This document shows positions 15,581 to 23,816 of a stretch of DNA of 52,610 bases, one piece after another (the first letter of the stretch is position 1; every line of letters begins with the position of its first letter). The notes under the pieces were generated by a model. It was not told the origin of the DNA. It saw only the letters and a program-made list of their open reading frames with translations, and made no database searches. This DNA comes from Candidatus Mediterraneibacter quadrami (GTDB taxonomy: Bacteria > Bacillota > Clostridia > Lachnospirales > Lachnospiraceae), in NCBI GenBank assembly GCA_019120575.1, contig DWUU01000043.1:1-52610 (forward strand), read 5' to 3'. Position numbers and translations under genes: made by a program.

Positions 15581-17834
15581 AAGAGGAATCATCATAACTG
15601 TAATATTGCTTGCGTTCTGCTCGGTGATGATGCTGTCCCAGTATGACTCGATCCGCGGGGCGGTCGAGACGGCGCCGTCTGCGTACGAGGCGTCCTTTTC
15701 AGATACACTCAGGGAGAGCAGCATCGGACAGGATCTGGCGGAAGGGAATTATCTGGTATATAATCAGTACTCTCATGACACGGATCCTGCGGATGTGCTG
15801 AGTGATTACGGGCAGCGGAATTTTGAACTGACCGCGAAGTATCTGGATATCGGCCTGTACGATGCGGAGGGGAAGCCGCTTACGGAAGCGCAGCCTGAAA
15901 CCGCGGAGACGGACGAGAAAGCAACAACGTCTGAAACAGGGGATACGGAAACCAAAATGAGTACGACCGACCGGCGTCTGCAGGAGCCGGATGAGGAGAG
16001 CGCGGGCTATGTGTTCCGGGCGGAATATACATTTTCAGCAGACGGACAGCTTGCAGGCATCCAGGTGGACGGGACGGAACTTATGCCGGAAGAGGAATAC
16101 GATCTGGAAAATCAGTTCCTTGTGTATGCCCAGCAGACCGAATATGAAGATTATATTTCCAGCATCACGTCACCCCAGGATGTAACCGTCATCTACGGGA
16201 TGAATGCGGAAAACATGGACGCCTTCATGGAGAAAAACGCCTGGGTTGAAGAGGAGTATCCGCCGGATATAGAGTATACAGGCGCTTACCGGGATACACT
16301 GGAGACGCTGTGGGTGCTCGTGATCCTGGCGGCGCTCCTGCTTCCCTTCCGGAAGAAGCTGGATATCAGTGAAATGAAGCTGTTTGACGTGCCCTTTGAG
16401 GCAGTTCTCCTTGTCTGGTTCCTGACTGCGACAGTCTGCCTGGACGGACCGGTGCCCTATATCGTGGAGCACACAGTGGAAGATACGCTCCTTCCGGGCA
16501 TGCAGATGGGGAACGGGATCTGGCTGCTCGCCATGGCGTTTAATTTTGCCATGTGGTTCGTGCTGATCGGCGTCTTCTTCTGGGCGGCGACATCCTTAAG
16601 GGCCATGTTCCGCATGAAGGGCGCATACTGGCGCGAGCGGACGCTGACGGCGAAGCTGATCCGTCATTACCGCGGCCGCGGGACGGAGAGCGATGAGGAG
16701 ATGGTGCGGAAAGCCGGCGGCGTCATCAGGCGCATGAAAGCCTTTTTCGCAAGACAGTACGACGCCCTGCAGCATATTGATTTCAGGGAGAAGACGAACC
16801 GTACGATCCTGAAGATCGTCATCATCAACTACATCATCCTTGCAATCGTGTGCTTCCTGTGGTATTACGGGGCGCTGGCGCTGATCATTTATTCGGTGCT
16901 CCTGTTCCTCTTCCTGCGGAAATATGTAAAAGACCTGCAGGGAAAATACCAGCTGCTCCTGAAGTCAACGAACCAGCTGGCGGAAGGACACCTGGATGTG
17001 CCCATCGATGAGGATGTGGGCATCTTTGAGCCGATCCAGGATGAACTGAAGAAGATCCAGAAAGGATTCAAAAAAGCAGTCGATGAAGAGGTGAAGAATG
17101 AGCGCATGAAGACGGAGCTGGTGACCAATGTGTCCCACGACCTGCGCACGCCGCTGACGGCGATCATTACTTATACGGATCTTCTGAAGAATGAAAAGGA
17201 TGAGGAGAAGCGGAAAGAATATATCGAAGTGCTGGAGAAGAAGAACCTGCGGCTGAAAGTGCTGATCGAGGATCTCTTTGAGATCAGCAAGGCGGCGAGC
17301 AGGAGTGTGGCCATGCATTTCATGAAGGTGGACATCGTGGACCTGATCAAACAGGCCGGCCTGGAAAACGACAGCAAGATCAAGGCCGCGGACCTGGACT
17401 TCCGGTGGAAGCTCCCGGATCACAAGCTCATCATGTGGCTGGACAGCCAGAAGACGTACCGGATCTTCGAGAACCTGATCGTAAATATCACGAAGTATGC
17501 CATGCCGCATACGCGGGTTTATATCGAGATGGAAGAACGGGAAAACAAGGTGCACATTTCCATGAAAAATATCTCCGCATCGGAGCTCAACTTTGATACG
17601 GAAGAGATCACAGACCGGTTCGTACGCGGCGATGCATCCCGGAATACGGAAGGCTCCGGCCTGGGACTTGCGATCGCCAAGAGCTTTGTGGAACTGCAGC
17701 ACGGCTCTCTGAAAATATCAACAGAAGCCGATCTCTTCCGGGCGGATATTATCCTGCCGAAGCTTCCGGTCCCGCCGGAAGAAGAGCAGAGACAGCAGGC
17801 GGAGCGGGAAGCAGGAAGCGGAACAGAAAGTTAA
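15552..17834 (+). CDS. Multi-helix sensor histidine kinase
   Basis: 760 residues, TTG start at 15552 inside the response-regulator gene. One helix near residues 12-29 is followed by an extracytoplasmic domain (about 30-250) that includes a Thr/Glu-rich stretch, then transmembrane helices around 252-267, 281-297, 325-350 and a hydrophobic hairpin at 419-460. The dimerisation domain has NVSHDLRTPLTAIITYTDLL (phospho-His near 529) and the ATPase domain has an N-box (FENLIVNITKYA, about 639) and GSGLGLAIAKS (about 702). It phosphorylates the adjacent regulator. The presence of several helices in the middle of the sensor is unusual for this class, where two is the rule. An operon terminator follows 17 bases later, so the envelope genes upstream and this two-component system probably share a transcript. 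Confidence 0.9.
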   Translation: MDTKSKNSHKRGIIITVILLAFCSVMMLSQYDSIRGAVETAPSAYEASFSDTLRESSIGQDLAEGNYLVYNQYSHDTDPADVLSDYGQRNFELTAKYLDIGLYDAEGKPLTEAQPETAETDEKATTSETGDTETKMSTTDRRLQEPDEESAGYVFRAEYTFSADGQLAGIQVDGTELMPEEEYDLENQFLVYAQQTEYEDYISSITSPQDVTVIYGMNAENMDAFMEKNAWVEEEYPPDIEYTGAYRDTLETLWVLVILAALLLPFRKKLDISEMKLFDVPFEAVLLVWFLTATVCLDGPVPYIVEHTVEDTLLPGMQMGNGIWLLAMAFNFAMWFVLIGVFFWAATSLRAMFRMKGAYWRERTLTAKLIRHYRGRGTESDEEMVRKAGGVIRRMKAFFARQYDALQHIDFREKTNRTILKIVIINYIILAIVCFLWYYGALALIIYSVLLFLFLRKYVKDLQGKYQLLLKSTNQLAEGHLDVPIDEDVGIFEPIQDELKKIQKGFKKAVDEEVKNERMKTELVTNVSHDLRTPLTAIITYTDLLKNEKDEEKRKEYIEVLEKKNLRLKVLIEDLFEISKAASRSVAMHFMKVDIVDLIKQAGLENDSKIKAADLDFRWKLPDHKLIMWLDSQKTYRIFENLIVNITKYAMPHTRVYIEMEERENKVHISMKNISASELNFDTEEITDRFVRGDASRNTEGSGLGLAIAKSFVELQHGSLKISTEADLFRADIILPKLPVPPEEEQRQQAEREAGSGTES

Positions 17835-17850
17835 AAGGAAGTTAAAAAAG

Positions 17851-17890
17851 ATCCCGGCGGGGCAATCAGGATATGCTCCGCCGGGATTTT
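17851..17890 (+). terminator. Terminator of the dedA-to-kinase operon
   Basis: ATCCCGGCGG (17851-17860) with CCGCCGGGAT (17878-17887), perfect 10-bp stem, then TTTT. Confidence 0.85.
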
Positions 17891-17891
17891 A

Positions 17892-17900
17892 TGGTATCAT
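17892..17900 (+). promoter_or_regulatory. Possible extended -10 promoter of the AIM24-like gene
   Basis: TGGTATCAT (TGn plus TATCAT at 17895-17900) lies just after the terminator. No convincing -35 is present, which is allowed for extended -10 promoters. Evidence is weak. Confidence 0.3.
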
Positions 17901-17955
17901 GAAATAAAAATATACAGTCTGCGGCCAAAACGGCCGCCGCGGAAAGGAGATCAGA

Positions 17956-18636
17956 ATGAAATACGAGATTAAAGGCGGGGAGCTTCCAGTAGTGATCTGC
18001 TACCTTGAAGACGGAGAAACCGTGATAACCGAGCGGGGATCCATGAGCTGGATGTCTCCGAATATGAAGATGGAGACGAGCTCAAACGGCGGGATCGGAA
18101 AAGCGCTTGGAAGAATGTTTGCGGGAGAGGCGCTCTTCCAGAATCGCTATACAGCGACAGGCGGAAAAGGTATGATCGCGTTTGCCTCCAGCTTCCCGGG
18201 ACAGATCCGGATGTGGGAAGTCGGACCTGGCAATGAGGTGATCGTGCAGAAGTCCGGATTCCTGGCGGCGGAAGAAGGCGTGGACCTGTCCATATTCTTC
18301 CAGAAAAAACTGGGCGCCGGATTCTTCGGCGGTGAAGGCTTTATCATGCAGAAGCTTTCCGGGCGCGGGACGGCATTCCTGGAATTTGACGGGCATGTGG
18401 TGGAATACAACCTTCAGCCTGGGCAGCAGATCGTGGTTGACACGGGATATCTGGCGGCGATGGACGCTACATGCCAGATGGATATCAAGACCGTTCCGGG
18501 GCTTAAGAACATGGTGTTTGGCGGCGAGGGGATCTTTAATACGATCATCACCGGCCCGGGACGCGTGTGGCTGCAGACCATGCCATTATCAGGTGTGGCG
18601 GCGGAAATCCTGAAATTCATGCCGTCAGGTAAGTAA
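17956..18636 (+). CDS. AIM24 / TIGR00266 family protein
   Basis: 226 residues. It is an all-beta protein with the glycine-rich repeats of the AIM24 family: MKYEIKGGELPVVICYLEDGETVITERGSMSWM at the N-terminus, then FQNRYTATGGKGMIAFASSFPGQI, GEGFIMQKLSGRGTAFLEFDG and a C-terminal GLKNMVFGGEGIFNTIITGPGRVWLQTMP. Family members are found in many bacteria and, as Aim24, in mitochondria, but have no settled biochemical function; a tryptophan-RNA-binding-protein-like fold is known. The ATG has AAAGGAG upstream. It is monocistronic between a terminator and the glycine riboswitch. Confidence 0.88.
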   Translation: MKYEIKGGELPVVICYLEDGETVITERGSMSWMSPNMKMETSSNGGIGKALGRMFAGEALFQNRYTATGGKGMIAFASSFPGQIRMWEVGPGNEVIVQKSGFLAAEEGVDLSIFFQKKLGAGFFGGEGFIMQKLSGRGTAFLEFDGHVVEYNLQPGQQIVVDTGYLAAMDATCQMDIKTVPGLKNMVFGGEGIFNTIITGPGRVWLQTMPLSGVAAEILKFMPSGK

Positions 18637-18649
18637 ATGTAAATTTTTC

Positions 18650-18678
18650 TTGCATTTGAACCGTTGTAGTGATATCCT
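18650..18678 (+). promoter_or_regulatory. Predicted promoter of the glycine riboswitch transcript
   Basis: TTGCAT (18650-18655), 17 bp, TATCCT (18673-18678). It places the start point near 18685, about 30 bases ahead of the aptamer. Confidence 0.5.
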
Positions 18679-18713
18679 TTACATTGTCGTGCTAAAGCAC
18701 GAAAGAAAAAATA

Positions 18714-18860
18714 CTCAGGAGAGGTTCTTTTTCATCGGTATTCCGGCTTTCACAGCGGATGCGCGAAAAAGAGCGCCGAAGGTGTAAGCGCAGAAAAATC
18801 CGGAGCGTATTTTCATAAATGCGGCGGACGTCTGCGTGAGTCTCTCAGGCAAAAGGATGG
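18714..18860 (+). ncRNA. Glycine riboswitch, single aptamer
   Basis: P1 is formed by GAGAG (18719-18723) and CTCTC (18842-18846). P2 is GGTTCTTTTTC with GAAAAAGAGC, followed by the core GCGCCGAAGGTGTAAGC (18773-18789), and P3 is closed by CGCAGA (18789-18794) and TCTGCG (18831-18836). The conserved CTCTCAGGCAAAAGGA follows. These are the diagnostic elements of the gcvT-type glycine aptamer. Only one aptamer is present rather than the usual tandem. There is no U-tract hairpin between the aptamer and the start codon 13 bases on, and GGAGG (18859-18863) follows directly, so control of translation initiation is likely. Glycine would be expected to alter expression of the downstream transporter. 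Confidence 0.9.
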
Positions 18861-18872
18861 AGGTATAAAGGA

Positions 18873-20285
18873 ATGTTGGAGCAGATCAACAAAATCATTA
18901 CGACGGTTCAGGGCGCTGTGTGGGGGCTGCCGCTGATCATTCTTATCCTGTTCACGGGATTTTTACTCACAGTCAGGCTGGGCCTTTTACAGGTAAGGCA
19001 TCTCGGCAAAGCTTTCAGGTTTATGGTGAAAAATGAAGAAGAGGGACACGGGGAAGTGACCAGTTTCGGAGCCCTTTGTACGGCATTGTCCGCGACCATC
19101 GGTACGGGAAATATCGCCGGTGTGGCGACCGCGCTTGCGGCAGGCGGACCGGGCGCGCTGTTCTGGATGATCGTAGCTGCGTTCCTCGGGATGGCCACAA
19201 AGTATGCGGAAGGCCTTCTGGCGATCAAGTACCGTACGGTAGACAAGGACGGACATATCCTCGGCGGACCGTTCTATTACATTGAAAACGGTATGGGAAA
19301 GAACTGGAGATGGCTGGCGAAGATCTTCGCGTTCTTCGGCGCGTGCGTGGGCCTCTTCGGCATCGGGACATTTACCCAGGTCAACAGTATCGCGTCAGCG
19401 GTAACGAACTTCTTTGATCCGGAGACGGCAAACGCGGTATCGCTGTTTGGCCGGACGTACTCCTGGAGTACGGTGATCACCTGCATCATCCTGACGCTCT
19501 GCGTCGGGCTTGTGGTCATCGGCGGGATCAAAAGGATCGCAAAAGTATCGGAGATCGTGGTGCCGTTCATGGCAATCCTCTATGTGGCGCTTGGGCTGAT
19601 CATTATCTTTACGAATCTACCGGCTGTGCCGGGCGCGGTTGTTTCCATCGTGAAATCCGCATTTACCGGAAGCGCGCTTGCGGGCGGAGCCATGGGAAGC
19701 ATGGTCGTGGCGATGCAGCAGGGTATCGCGCGGGGTATCTTCTCGAATGAGTCCGGACTTGGTAGCGCGCCCATCGCGGCTGCAGCGGCTGTGACGAAAG
19801 AGCCGGCGCGGCAGGGCCTCGTTTCCATGACCGGTACATTCATCGATACGATCGTGATCTGTACGATGACCGGCATCTCGGTTGTGATCGCGGGCTCCTG
19901 GATGAACCCGGACCTGGAAGGCGTGGAGATCACAATGGATGCGTTCCAGAAAGGGCTTCCCTTCCCGAACGAAGTGGCGACTTTCTCCCTGATGATCTGT
20001 CTTGTGTTTTTCGCATTTACGACGATCCTTGGATGGAACTACTATGGCGAGCGGTGTGTGGAGTACCTGTTCAACCGGAACAGATCCGTGGTGCAGGGAT
20101 ACAGATGGCTGTACATCGCGGCTGTATTTATCGGACCGTACATGACGGTTGCAGCGGTATGGAATATCGCGGATGTATTTAACGCACTGATGGCGTTCCC
20201 TAACCTGGTGGCGCTGCTGGCGCTCAACGGAGTGGTGGTTCGCGAATCAAAAGATTATTTTGCCCGTCTCAAGGCGGAAAAATAA
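18873..20285 (+). CDS. Sodium:alanine/glycine symporter (AGCS family)
   Basis: 470 residues with about eleven transmembrane segments. It shows the family's features: VWGLPLIILILFTGFLLTVRLGLLQVRHL at the N-terminus, SFGALCTALSATIGTGNIAGVATALAAGGPGALFWM (the AGCS signature with GTGNIAGVA), FFYY-type PFYYIENGMG, and GIARGIFSNESGLGSAPIAAAAA. AGCS proteins import alanine or glycine with Na+. The glycine riboswitch directly upstream points to glycine as the relevant substrate. ATG at 18873 is the only start that fits the riboswitch spacing. A strong terminator follows. Confidence 0.95.
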   Translation: MLEQINKIITTVQGAVWGLPLIILILFTGFLLTVRLGLLQVRHLGKAFRFMVKNEEEGHGEVTSFGALCTALSATIGTGNIAGVATALAAGGPGALFWMIVAAFLGMATKYAEGLLAIKYRTVDKDGHILGGPFYYIENGMGKNWRWLAKIFAFFGACVGLFGIGTFTQVNSIASAVTNFFDPETANAVSLFGRTYSWSTVITCIILTLCVGLVVIGGIKRIAKVSEIVVPFMAILYVALGLIIIFTNLPAVPGAVVSIVKSAFTGSALAGGAMGSMVVAMQQGIARGIFSNESGLGSAPIAAAAAVTKEPARQGLVSMTGTFIDTIVICTMTGISVVIAGSWMNPDLEGVEITMDAFQKGLPFPNEVATFSLMICLVFFAFTTILGWNYYGERCVEYLFNRNRSVVQGYRWLYIAAVFIGPYMTVAAVWNIADVFNALMAFPNLVALLALNGVVVRESKDYFARLKAEK

Positions 20286-20307
20286 AACAGGAAAACAGAA
20301 TCGTAAG

Positions 20308-20346
20308 AAACAGTCTGTATTCGGTAGGAGTGCAGACTGTTTTTTC
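20308..20346 (+). terminator. Terminator of the symporter gene
   Basis: AAACAGTCTG (20308-20317) with CAGACTGTTT (20333-20342), then TTTTTTC. Perfect stem, clear U-tract. Confidence 0.88.
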
Positions 20347-20409
20347 TTTCTGTCTGTTCTTTTTTCTCTTCTGCCTGGTTTTTCCTGAAAAATACAGACA
20401 ACTTGCAGT

Positions 20410-20425
20410 TGTGTATATATTGTTC
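20410..20425 (+). promoter_or_regulatory. Upstream NrdR box
   Basis: TGTGTATATATTGTTC fits the NrdR box consensus (acaCwAtATaTwGtgt) at the central positions 5-14. It lies 52 bp, almost exactly five helical turns, before a second and better box. Confidence 0.5.
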
Positions 20426-20454
20426 TGAAAATACATTATCGTGTGTTTTTGGGA

Positions 20455-20483
20455 TTGCAAAACACTATATTTTGTATTAGAAT
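20455..20483 (+). promoter_or_regulatory. nrdD promoter with embedded NrdR box
   Basis: TTGCAA (20455-20460), 17 bp, TAGAAT (20478-20483). The spacer contains ACACTATATTTTGTAT (20462-20477), which matches the NrdR consensus at 14 of 16 positions. A repressor bound there would block RNA polymerase, the known mode of NrdR control of ribonucleotide reductase genes in response to dATP/ATP. Confidence 0.75.
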
Positions 20484-20547
20484 GATTTTTGTACGAAAGA
20501 GTGGCGGGAGATCCCGCATCAGATACAACAGGCAAGGAGAAGGCAGT

Positions 20548-22707
20548 ATGAAGATCATTAAGAGAAACGGTTCAGAAGAGACATTTGACATTAATAAGAT
20601 CGTCCGCGCGGTGACGAAGGCGGATGTTAAGGCGGAGAGCAGAAGCCTGACAGATGCACAGATCGACGACATCGCGGAGTTTGTGGAGTTTAAGTGCAGC
20701 CGGCTTAACCGGGCGGTGTCCGTGGAGGAGATCCAGGATATGGTGGAGAACCAGATTATGGCCACCGGCGCCTTCGATCTGGCAAGACGGTATGTGCGCT
20801 ACCGCTATAAACGTTCTCTTGTGCGAAAGGCAAATACAACGGACAACCGGATCCTTTCCCTGATCGAGTGCAACAATGAAGATGTGAAGCAGGAGAATTC
20901 CAATAAGAATCCGGCGGTCAACAGCGTGCAGAGAGATTACATGGCCGGCGAGGTGAGCAAGGACCTGACGCGCAGGATGCTTCTTCCGGAAGACATCGTG
21001 GAGGCGGACCGCCAGGGGATCATCCATTTTCATGATTCGGATTATTATGCCCAGCATATGCATAACTGCGATCTGGTCAATCTGGAGGATATGCTCCAGA
21101 ACGGCACGGTCATCAGCGGCACCATGATCGAGAAGCCCCACAGTTTCTCCACAGCCTGCAATATCGCCACCCAGATCATCGCACAGGTGGCCAGCAACCA
21201 GTACGGCGGGCAGAGCATTTCCCTGACCCATCTGGCGCCCTTTGTCCAGGTGTCAAGGGACAAGATCCGCGCGGAAGTGGAAGACGAGATGCGCACCATC
21301 GGATTCGACTGCCCGAAAGACCAGCTGGATGAGATTGTGGAGAAACGTCTGAAAAAAGAGATCACCAAAGGGGTGCAGACCATCGAATATCAGGTGATCA
21401 CCCTTATGACGACCAACGGACAGGCGCCGTTCCTCACGGTATTCATGTATCTGAACGAGGCTAAGAACGAGGCGGAGAAGAAGGACCTGGCGCTGATCAT
21501 CGAGGAGACGCTGCGCCAGCGGTATCAGGGCGTGAAGAATGAAGCGGGCATCTGGGTGACGCCGGCATTCCCGAAACTGATCTATGTGCTGGAAGAGGAC
21601 AACGTGGATGAGGGGACGCCTTACTTCTATCTGACAGAACTGGCGGCAAAATGCACGGCAAAACGCCTCGTGCCGGACTACATTTCCGAGAAGAAAATGA
21701 AAGAGCTCAAAGAAGGCAACTGCTTCCCGGTCATGGGATGCAGGAGCGCCCTCAGTCCGTGGAAGGATGAGAACGGCGAGTACAAGTTCTACGGCCGCTT
21801 CAACCAGGGCGTAGTGACCATCAACCTGCCGGATGTGGCCCTTTCCTCCGGCGGCGACATGGAGAAGTTCTGGAAGATCTTCGATGAGCGTCTGGACCTG
21901 TGCTACCGTGCCCTCATGTGCCGTCACAACCGCCTGAAAGGAACCCTTTCCGACGCGGCGCCGATCCTCTGGCAGTACGGCGCGCTGGCGCGGCTGAAAA
22001 AAGGCGAGACCATTGACCGCCTGCTCTACGGCGGTTATTCCACCATCTCCCTCGGATATGCGGGACTTTACGAGTGCGTGAAATACATGACCGGCAGATC
22101 CCACACCGATCCGGAAGCGACGCCGTTCGCCCTTGAAGTGATGAAGCATATGAACGACGCCTGCGACAAATGGAAAGAAGAGACAAATATCGGCTTCAGC
22201 ATCTACGGATCGCCGATCGAGAGTACCACATATAAATTTGCGAAATGCCTTCAGAAACGCTTCGGCATCGTGCCGGGCGTGACGGATAAGAGCTACATTA
22301 CCAACAGCTACCACGTGCATGTGACAGAGGAGATCGATGCATTTTCCAAGCTGAAATTCGAATCCCGGTTCCAGGCCCTCTCAAGCGGCGGCGCCATCAG
22401 CTACGTGGAAGTGCCTGACATGCAGGACAACATCCCGGCTGTGCTTCAGGTCATGCGGTTCATCTATGACAACATCATGTACGCGGAGCTCAATACCAAG
22501 AGCGACTACTGCCAGGAGTGCGGCTACGACGGGGAGATCCGGATCGTGACCACGGAGGACGGGAAACTTGAGTGGGAGTGCCCGAACTGCGGCAACCGCG
22601 ACCAGGACAGGCTGAACGTGGCGAGAAGAACATGCGGCTATATCGGCACACAGTTCTGGAACCAGGGCAGGACGCAGGAGATCAAAGAAAGGGTATTACA
22701 TCTGTAA
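20548..22707 (+). CDS. nrdD: Anaerobic (class III) ribonucleoside-triphosphate reductase
   Basis: 719 residues. It makes dNTPs from NTPs under anoxia with a glycyl radical. An ATP-cone regulatory domain spans about 1-95 (MKIIKRNGSEETFDINKIVRAVTKAD...). The catalytic barrel follows, and near the C-terminus there is a four-cysteine zinc site (CQECG ... CPNCG) and the glycyl-radical loop RRTCGYIG (radical Gly near 697). ATG at 20548 with AGGAGAAGG upstream is chosen; a frame extension to 20443 would run through the promoter. The activase gene nrdG follows after 36 bases. The upstream NrdR boxes indicate repression when dNTPs are plentiful. Confidence 0.97.
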   Translation: MKIIKRNGSEETFDINKIVRAVTKADVKAESRSLTDAQIDDIAEFVEFKCSRLNRAVSVEEIQDMVENQIMATGAFDLARRYVRYRYKRSLVRKANTTDNRILSLIECNNEDVKQENSNKNPAVNSVQRDYMAGEVSKDLTRRMLLPEDIVEADRQGIIHFHDSDYYAQHMHNCDLVNLEDMLQNGTVISGTMIEKPHSFSTACNIATQIIAQVASNQYGGQSISLTHLAPFVQVSRDKIRAEVEDEMRTIGFDCPKDQLDEIVEKRLKKEITKGVQTIEYQVITLMTTNGQAPFLTVFMYLNEAKNEAEKKDLALIIEETLRQRYQGVKNEAGIWVTPAFPKLIYVLEEDNVDEGTPYFYLTELAAKCTAKRLVPDYISEKKMKELKEGNCFPVMGCRSALSPWKDENGEYKFYGRFNQGVVTINLPDVALSSGGDMEKFWKIFDERLDLCYRALMCRHNRLKGTLSDAAPILWQYGALARLKKGETIDRLLYGGYSTISLGYAGLYECVKYMTGRSHTDPEATPFALEVMKHMNDACDKWKEETNIGFSIYGSPIESTTYKFAKCLQKRFGIVPGVTDKSYITNSYHVHVTEEIDAFSKLKFESRFQALSSGGAISYVEVPDMQDNIPAVLQVMRFIYDNIMYAELNTKSDYCQECGYDGEIRIVTTEDGKLEWECPNCGNRDQDRLNVARRTCGYIGTQFWNQGRTQEIKERVLHL

Positions 22708-22743
22708 TAAGAGTTCAGCCATCTGGTGTCAGGAGACGGATAT

Positions 22744-23283
22744 ATGCATTACGGAGAAATTAAAAAATGTGATATAGCCAACGGAGAGGGAGTCAGAGTC
22801 TCCCTCTTTGTTTCCGGCTGTACCCATCACTGCCCGGGCTGTTTCAATCAGGACACCTGGGATTTTCATTACGGAAAAGAATATACAGAAGAGACAGAAG
22901 CGGAGATCCTCGGGGCGCTCGCGCCGTCTTACATAAACGGTCTGACCCTCCTTGGCGGCGAGCCCTTCGAGCCGCAGAACCAGCGGGTGCTGGCCGGGCT
23001 CCTGAGGAAAGTCCGCGAACAGTACCCGGAGAAAAATATCTGGTGCTACAGCGGCTATCTTTTCGATAAAGAGCTTCTGGGCGACAGCCGCGCACGGTGC
23101 GAAGTCACGGATGAAATACTGTCCATGATCGACGTACTCGTGGACGGGCGGTTTGTAGAAGCGAAAAAAGACATCCGGCTTGTATTCCGGGGATCGTCTA
23201 ACCAGCGGGTCATCGACGTGAAGAAAAGCCTGGAGGCAGGGGAAATCGTCCCGTGGGAACTGAAAGTGAAGCGGGGGATGTGA
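22744..23283 (+). CDS. nrdG: Anaerobic ribonucleotide reductase activating protein
   Basis: 179 residues, radical SAM activase that generates the glycyl radical on NrdD. The iron-sulfur motif is SGCTHHCPGC (CxxxCxxC, about 27-34), followed by FNQDTWDF, the SAM-binding GGE motif in TLLGGEPF, and the family's late VDVLVDGRF and FRGSSNQRVIDV. ATG at 22744 is preferred because AGGAGA at 22731-22736 is correctly spaced; the in-frame GTG at 22726 has no such site. It forms an operon with nrdD. The stop codon overlaps the first base of a long palindromic element. Confidence 0.96.
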   Translation: MHYGEIKKCDIANGEGVRVSLFVSGCTHHCPGCFNQDTWDFHYGKEYTEETEAEILGALAPSYINGLTLLGGEPFEPQNQRVLAGLLRKVREQYPEKNIWCYSGYLFDKELLGDSRARCEVTDEILSMIDVLVDGRFVEAKKDIRLVFRGSSNQRVIDVKKSLEAGEIVPWELKVKRGM

Positions 23284-23515
23284 AATCTGTCTTTGTCGTA
23301 CAGTTAAATCAAAAAATGTGACCGACATACGCCGGCACAGCCATATCCCTCGCGGACCCACTTTCGTTCGGGACGCAGCGCAGCGGTACATAGGATCGCA
23401 AAAAACGCGATCCAAGTGCCGGCGCTGCTTTACGGTCCTTGAGAGATATGGCTGTGCCGGCTTGTCTGTTCAGATCATTTATAATATCAGCCTCCAGTAC
23501 AACAAAGACAGATTT
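23283..23515. repeat. Palindromic element A with terminal inverted repeats (structured repeat, possibly a mobile element or RNA)
   Basis: AAATCTGTCTTTGTCGTAC (23283-23301) is the inverted copy of 23497-23515 with one mismatch. Inside lies a second, perfect 17-bp inverted repeat, GCCGGCACAGCCATATC (23331-23347) with its complement at 23445-23461. It continues inward through CTC/GAG, GGACC/GGTCC (23354-23358 / 23434-23438), GCAGCGC/GCGCTGC (23375-23381 / 23422-23428), GGTAC/GTGCC and GGATCGC/GCGATCC (23393-23399 / 23407-23413), ending in an A-rich 7-base loop. The result is a hairpin of about 143 bases. Frames are open on both strands but none has a ribosome binding site or a known domain. It starts on the nrdG stop codon. 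Confidence 0.7.
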
Positions 23516-23560
23516 CCCATTTCCAGAGTGCTCCGGCCGGAACGCCTTCTGCGGGATGCG

Positions 23561-23802
23561 AATCTGTCTTTCCCGTCTGGATGCAATCAGTTTCCGGTAC
23601 TCTGTCATATAAGCAAAACATGTAAGCGGGAGCGTTCCGAGAATCGTTGGTTCTGCCTGTTAGCCAGAACATATAGGAGTGCCTCTGCACGAGTATATGC
23701 CCTGGCGTTACAGGCATTCCAACAGTCGAGGTAGAGCGGAGCGGTTTTGCGTTATGACAGAGTATCGGGAACGGATGATTATCTGTACGGAAAAGACAGA
23801 TT
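23561..23802. repeat. Palindromic element B with the same terminal repeat as element A
   Basis: AATCTGTCTTTCCCGT (23561-23576) is inverted at 23787-23802 with one mismatch. Next inward, GTTTCCGGTACTCTGTCATA pairs with the region near 23752-23772 (18 of 20), then ATAAGCAAAAC pairs imperfectly with GTTTTGCGTTAT. An inner hairpin follows: GTTGG/CCAAC, TGCCTGTTAGCCAG with an imperfect complement near 23701-23722, CATAT/ATATG and a GTGC-CTCT-GCAC tip. The terminal AATCTGTCTTT is identical to that of element A, so the four copies alternate in orientation across 23284-23802. It ends 14 bases before the leuS promoter. No confident protein is encoded. Confidence 0.65.
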
Positions 23803-23816
23803 TGCCGGAAAAACCC

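Noticed and set aside
18691-18701. Terminator ahead of the glycine riboswitch (CGTGC-TAAA-GCACG)
   Set aside because: Stem is only 5 bp and is followed by A-rich rather than U-rich sequence; it lies downstream of the predicted promoter.
18714-18860. Tandem glycine aptamers
   Set aside because: Only one GCCGAAGG core and one CTCTCAGGCAAAAGGA segment are present.
23309-23734. Open frames of 76-138 codons on both strands inside the palindromic elements
   Set aside because: Frames open on both strands follow from the palindromic structure; none has a ribosome binding site and the sequence does not look like a known protein. I leave a small chance that the minus-strand frame is real.
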